From: Planctomycetota bacterium | GTDB lineage: Bacteria; Planctomycetota; B15-G4; JADJEK01 | Length of the DNA stretch: 55,183 nucleotides | Direction: 5' to 3' | Assembly: GCA_016213895.1 (NCBI GenBank) | Contig: JACQZJ010000073.1 | Location: 1-55,183 of the forward strand | The notes under the pieces: model-generated | What the model was told of the DNA's origin: nothing | The model's input: only the letters and a program-made list of their open reading frames with translations | The model's database searches: none | Position numbers and translations under genes: made by a program | Part shown: positions 52,168 to 55,183 of the stretch, in pieces | Numbering within the stretch: position 1 is the first letter of the stretch | How the letters are laid out: the number at the start of each line of letters is the position of its first letter

Positions 52168-52823
52168 TCTCGCTTCTCTCCGGGCCGCTTCTCTCCCACG
52201 CGGTGCTCCGCGCCGCGCAGCAGGCGACCGATGTTCGCACGATGCAGGATGAGGATGGCGGCGGCCAGCAGCACGCCGAGCGCCGTCACCGGCAGGCGTT
52301 CGCCGAAGGCGGCGCGCGCGCCCGCGTAGAGCACGAAGACCACGGGAAACGCCACGGCGGCCAGCATCGAGGAGAGCGACACGTAGCGGGTGCTCTTCAA
52401 CGCCACGAACCAGACGCCGCCCGAGATGAGGACCGCCGGCCAGCAGACTCCGGCGAGGAAGCCCGCCGAGGTCGCCACTCCCTTGCCGCCGCGGAAACCG
52501 AGCCAAACCGGGAAGACGTGGCCGGCGACCGCGGCCGCGCCGAGGGCCACCGCGACCGCGTCGCGCGACCAGGGTACGAGCCCGCCGTCCACGAGCAAAA
52601 GCCCCCCCAGCACGACCGGCAGGAGCCCCTTCAGGAAGTCCAGCGTGAAGACGGCCACGCCCCAGCCCTTGCCGAGAGCGCGCCCCACGTTCGTCGCGCC
52701 CAGGTTGCCGCTCCCCACCGCGCGCAGATCGACTCCCTTGGCCCGGGCGGCGAGGTAGCCGCACGGGATGGATCCCACCAGGTAGGAAACGCACAGGGCG
52801 GCGACGAAGGTGAGCGCGGCCAA
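52164..52823 (-). CDS. plsY: Acyl-phosphate:glycerol-3-phosphate acyltransferase
   Basis: This 219-residue inner-membrane enzyme transfers the acyl group of acyl phosphate to glycerol 3-phosphate, the first step of phospholipid synthesis. It has about six or seven hydrophobic segments and the three PlsY motifs: 'GSIPCGYL' (17-24) with 'GSGNLGATNVGR' (37-48), the segment 'LDFLKGLLPV', and 'GHVFPVWLGFRGGKGVAT' (about 101-118). Translation starts at TTG 52823 with AGGGA upstream; no ATG fits the N-terminal helix. It precedes gpsA with a four-base overlap, so donor and acceptor steps are coordinated. The C-terminal tail is short and charged. Confidence 0.95.
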   Translation of the reverse strand: MAALTFVAALCVSYLVGSIPCGYLAARAKGVDLRAVGSGNLGATNVGRALGKGWGVAVFTLDFLKGLLPVVLGGLLLVDGGLVPWSRDAVAVALGAAAVAGHVFPVWLGFRGGKGVATSAGFLAGVCWPAVLISGGVWFVALKSTRYVSLSSMLAAVAFPVVFVLYAGARAAFGERLPVTALGVLLAAAILILHRANIGRLLRGAEHRVGEKRPGEKRE

Positions 52824-52908
52824 CGGAGGCGGTCCCTTGCTCCAGGCGACGGCGAAACCGCGCAGCGTAGCGGCGCGCCGCGCGCTTGTGGAGCAGCAAG
52901 ACCCGGGA

Positions 52909-54555
52909 CTAGGCGTCCACCAGGAGGTTCTGGATCCCGGGGAGGACGCGGGCGTAGCGCGGCGCGCGCGCGGCGAAGAGGGCCGCTGCCTCTCCGCTCG
53001 GCGAGCGCAGCAGCTCGCCCAGCACGCCGACGAGTTGAGCCGTCACGCCCTCCCGTTCCAAGGCGGGATCCAGGCTGGCGTCACGGCCCGCGACCACGGC
53101 CACGACCAGGCGGCAGGCCGCGCTGAACAGGTCCCGCGCCACGAGCCGGGGGTGGAGAACCGCGGCGCCCTCGATGTCTCCTTGGCCAAGCAGCCCGATC
53201 GCGAGCAGGCAGCGCGCCTCCAGGCCGGCGTCCGAGTCGCCTCGCGCCGCGCGCCGCCACAAGCTCATGGCCGTGGCGCGTTCGTTCTCCGACCAGGCAA
53301 GCCGGGCGGCGATCACCAGGACCTCGGGCTCGGCCGGACGCTCGGCGATGAGCCGCTCCAGCGCCGCGATCCCCTCGGCCAGAGTCTCCGCGCGCGCGAG
53401 CTTCACCTCGACGTCGAGCAGGCGCGCGGACGTGTCCCGCGGGTCGAGCGCGAGGGCGTGGCTCAGCAGCAGGCGCGCCTCGTCGAGCCGCTCCGCCTCG
53501 AAGGCCGGGCGCACCAGGCCGAGCAGCGGCTTGACCCCGCGCGCCGCCGCGGCCCCGGCGTCAAGCAGGCTCCTTCCCCCGGCGCCCAGGCACGAGCCGA
53601 GCCACTTGCGGGCCGCGTTGTCCTGACCCGCGCGCCGCGCCAGGTCGCCGCGGCGGTAGCGCAGCTCCGGCGCGCGCGGGAACAGCGCGAGCCCCTCTTC
53701 GCACACCTGGACGGCCCGCGCGAGACGGCCTTCGCCGCAGAGCGCGTCCGCCAGGCCGCCGTAGACGAGCGGCAGGCAGGGGTGCGAAGCGCGCTCGGCG
53801 CGGCTCATGGCGCGCGCCAGGGCGCGAGCACGTTCCAGCACGCGCACGCGCTCCGCCCGCTGCTCGGGAGCGCTCAGGGCCGAGCCCAGCTTGTGCAGCG
53901 CGAACACGTCGCGCGGATCCTCGCGGCAGCACCTCTGCAGCAGCTCGAGGTTGCGGCGCCGCTTGTCGCGCGCTCCCACCGCGGCCGGCAGGTAGCCGTG
54001 ATGCAGCAGGTGGACCCCCGAGTGGCGGAGATCGGTCTCGCCGAGAGCAATGAGGCTGTCCATGACCGACTCGTGCACCCGCCTGCGAAAGCGGATCTCC
54101 GGCCGGTTGCGGAACAGCCGCGGAACGGCCAGGGGCTCGATTCGATCCGGGCCGACCAAGTTGTCCTGATCGACCAGCCAGACCTGGCGCCCGCGCGCCG
54201 CGATCGCACTCCTCAGGGCCGCGCCGCTGCCGGGCGCAAGCTCCTCGTCCGCGTCGATCACGAGCACCCAGGGCTGGGTCGCCATGCGCAGGGCGACGTT
54301 GCGGGCAGCGGAGAAGTCGTCCTGCCAGACCGCGTGCCCGACGATCGCGCCCGCGCGCCGCGCCACGTCCACCGTGCGGTCGCTGGAGCCCGTGTCCAGC
54401 ACGCAGATCTCCTCGACCCACTCCCGCAGCGACGCAAGGCAGGCCTGCAGCCGCTCCTCCTCGTCGCGCACGATCAAGCACGCGCTGACTCCCGGCGCGG
54501 GCTCGGGCTCGATCGCTCGGACGCTCTCAGAAGCGGTCGCTCTGCTCAAGGCCAT
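52909..54555 (-). CDS. Family 2 glycosyltransferase with C-terminal TPR-like repeats
   Basis: This 548-residue protein begins with a GT-A glycosyltransferase domain: 'ACLIVRDEEERLQACLASL' (25-43), 'CVLDTGSSDRTVDVAR' (51-66) for the nucleotide sugar, and a DxD-type 'VIDADEEL' (99-106) binding the metal. From about residue 210 it turns into helical pairs of TPR type ('LPLVYGGLADALCGEGRLAR', 'LFPRAPELRYRRGDLARRAG'), as in the SunS-like and related GT2-TPR proteins that modify peptides or build surface glycans. No membrane segment is seen, so it works in the cytoplasm on a soluble or membrane-delivered acceptor. ATG 54555 is the start; the longer upstream frame is non-coding. It lies 85 bases upstream of plsY on the same strand, so read-through is possible. 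Confidence 0.88.
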   Translation of the reverse strand: MALSRATASESVRAIEPEPAPGVSACLIVRDEEERLQACLASLREWVEEICVLDTGSSDRTVDVARRAGAIVGHAVWQDDFSAARNVALRMATQPWVLVIDADEELAPGSGAALRSAIAARGRQVWLVDQDNLVGPDRIEPLAVPRLFRNRPEIRFRRRVHESVMDSLIALGETDLRHSGVHLLHHGYLPAAVGARDKRRRNLELLQRCCREDPRDVFALHKLGSALSAPEQRAERVRVLERARALARAMSRAERASHPCLPLVYGGLADALCGEGRLARAVQVCEEGLALFPRAPELRYRRGDLARRAGQDNAARKWLGSCLGAGGRSLLDAGAAAARGVKPLLGLVRPAFEAERLDEARLLLSHALALDPRDTSARLLDVEVKLARAETLAEGIAALERLIAERPAEPEVLVIAARLAWSENERATAMSLWRRAARGDSDAGLEARCLLAIGLLGQGDIEGAAVLHPRLVARDLFSAACRLVVAVVAGRDASLDPALEREGVTAQLVGVLGELLRSPSGEAAALFAARAPRYARVLPGIQNLLVDA

Positions 54556-54701
54556 GTCTCGCCCGCTGCTTCCGCCTCTGTCCTGGACCTTCCCCTTCTC
54601 GGATCGCCCTCCGGCCTTCTTTAGCCCATTCGAGGGAAAACGGAGGCGCTCCCAAGGCCGCGACGCGCCCGCGGCATGCACGGCGCGTCCCCGCGAGGCC
54701 G

Positions 54702-54768
54702 GCACGGCCTGCACCGGAAGTCGCGCTGCCGCTCCCGATCCCGCAGAAACGGCTGCGACGCTCCTCCC
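54702..54768. repeat. 67-bp direct repeat, copy 1
   Basis: Identical over 67 bases to 55022-55088, 320 bases apart in the same direction. The copy starts 'GCACGGCCTGCACCGG' and ends 'GCGACGCTCCTCCC'. It lies in the non-coding stretch upstream of the glycosyltransferase gene. Confidence 0.85.
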
Positions 54769-54792
54769 ACCGCGCCGTCCCCGGCGCATACA

Positions 54793-54830
54793 TGGGCGGC
54801 TTTCGAGGGCCGCAGGCCCGCGAAAGCCCA
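54793..54830. repeat. REP-like palindrome between the two 67-bp repeats
   Basis: Stem blocks GCTTTCG (54799-54805)/CGAAAGC (54821-54827) and GGGCC (54807-54811)/GGCCC (54815-54819) with a GCA loop and an outer TGG/CCA pair. A typical bacterial interspersed palindrome; the surrounding 54556-55183 has no recognisable gene. Confidence 0.6.
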
Positions 54831-55021
54831 CCTCGCTCTTTGGCCCAAGAGAAGCGCCCGCCTTGACCGCGCGCTGCGAGGCATGACGCCTGCGGGGCGG
54901 AGCAGCGTTTCTGCGCGAGAGGGTGCGGCCGCGACGGCGTTCCACTCGCGCCTGCCGTTCCTCAACCACACCCGGCGCCCGCATCGCCTCCGCCAGAAGC
55001 GAGCCCCTGCGCGTTCCTCGC

Positions 55022-55088
55022 GCACGGCCTGCACCGGAAGTCGCGCTGCCGCTCCCGATCCCGCAGAAACGGCTGCGACGCTCCTCCC
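55022..55088. repeat. 67-bp direct repeat, copy 2
   Basis: Perfect copy of 54702-54768. Downstream to the window end only C/T-rich non-coding sequence is visible. Confidence 0.85.
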
Positions 55089-55183
55089 CCTTCCCTCGTC
55101 CCCGTCCCCGTCCCGTGCCCGGAAAGAGCTTTGACCCCGCCCCTTTCCCGGGATACTCGTAATGATGGACGACGGCCCCGAAC

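Overview
This 55 kb window comes from a very GC-rich (about 70%) Gram-negative-type bacterial chromosome: it carries many lipoprotein and Sec signal peptides, HtrA proteases, an MltA murein transglycosylase and Tat-dependent respiratory enzymes. There is no rRNA marker. The mix of carboxypeptidase-regulatory-like repeat proteins, giant glycine-rich secreted proteins, HEAT/TPR-type helical proteins, a GH127 glycosidase and a type II methionine aminopeptidase resembles uncultured Planctomycetota-like lineages, but that placement is a guess. Several genes are frameshifted or locally deleted, so real gene decay and assembly error must both be kept in mind.

Layout. 1-4.1 kb: a multidomain surface protein running off the left edge, a small hypothetical, and an NCS2 purine permease with an internal deletion plus frameshift. 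4.3-8.9 kb: type II methionine aminopeptidase, an HtrA-like protease overlapping a second gene that encodes two catalytically dead trypsin folds plus PDZ, then a class IV aminotransferase. 9.2-11.8 kb: a helical-repeat protein, a DUF488 protein and two tandem small heat-shock proteins. 11.8-19.3 kb: two paralogous secreted glycine-rich proteins of about 1,080 residues, each followed by the same hairpin and by arrays of palindromic repeats. 19.4-28.3 kb: FmdB-type zinc ribbon, beta-propeller-like lipoprotein, carboxypeptidase-regulatory-like protein, MltA, CheW, two unknown genes and a zinc-ribbon rhomboid protease.

28.3-41 kb: a transposase remnant, a DUF4139 protein, a second HtrA, an orphan N6-adenine methyltransferase, a GH2-GH127 glycosidase fusion of about 1,536 residues, a lipoprotein, a 5'-damaged beta-propeller phytase and a frameshifted small gene. 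41.4-49.4 kb: a segment bounded by inward-facing 72-bp inverted repeats. It holds a tetrathionate-reductase-type operon in the order B-C-A, with the A subunit split in two, then a block of extreme C-richness and an SGNH hydrolase gene of lower GC. 49.7-55.2 kb: a HEAT-like anchored protein, tRNA-Pro(GGG), gpsA-plsY (phosphatidic acid synthesis), a glycosyltransferase with helical repeats, and repeat-rich intergenic DNA.

Functionally the region is mainly about the cell envelope: proteolytic quality control (two HtrA, one HtrA-like pseudoprotease, rhomboid), surface proteins, murein turnover, phospholipid synthesis, polysaccharide and phytate breakdown, and anaerobic respiration of a sulfur oxyanion or a similar acceptor. 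The most unusual items are the HtrA/double-pseudoprotease pair, the inverted-repeat-bounded respiratory island with its split catalytic subunit, and the GH2-GH127 fusion.
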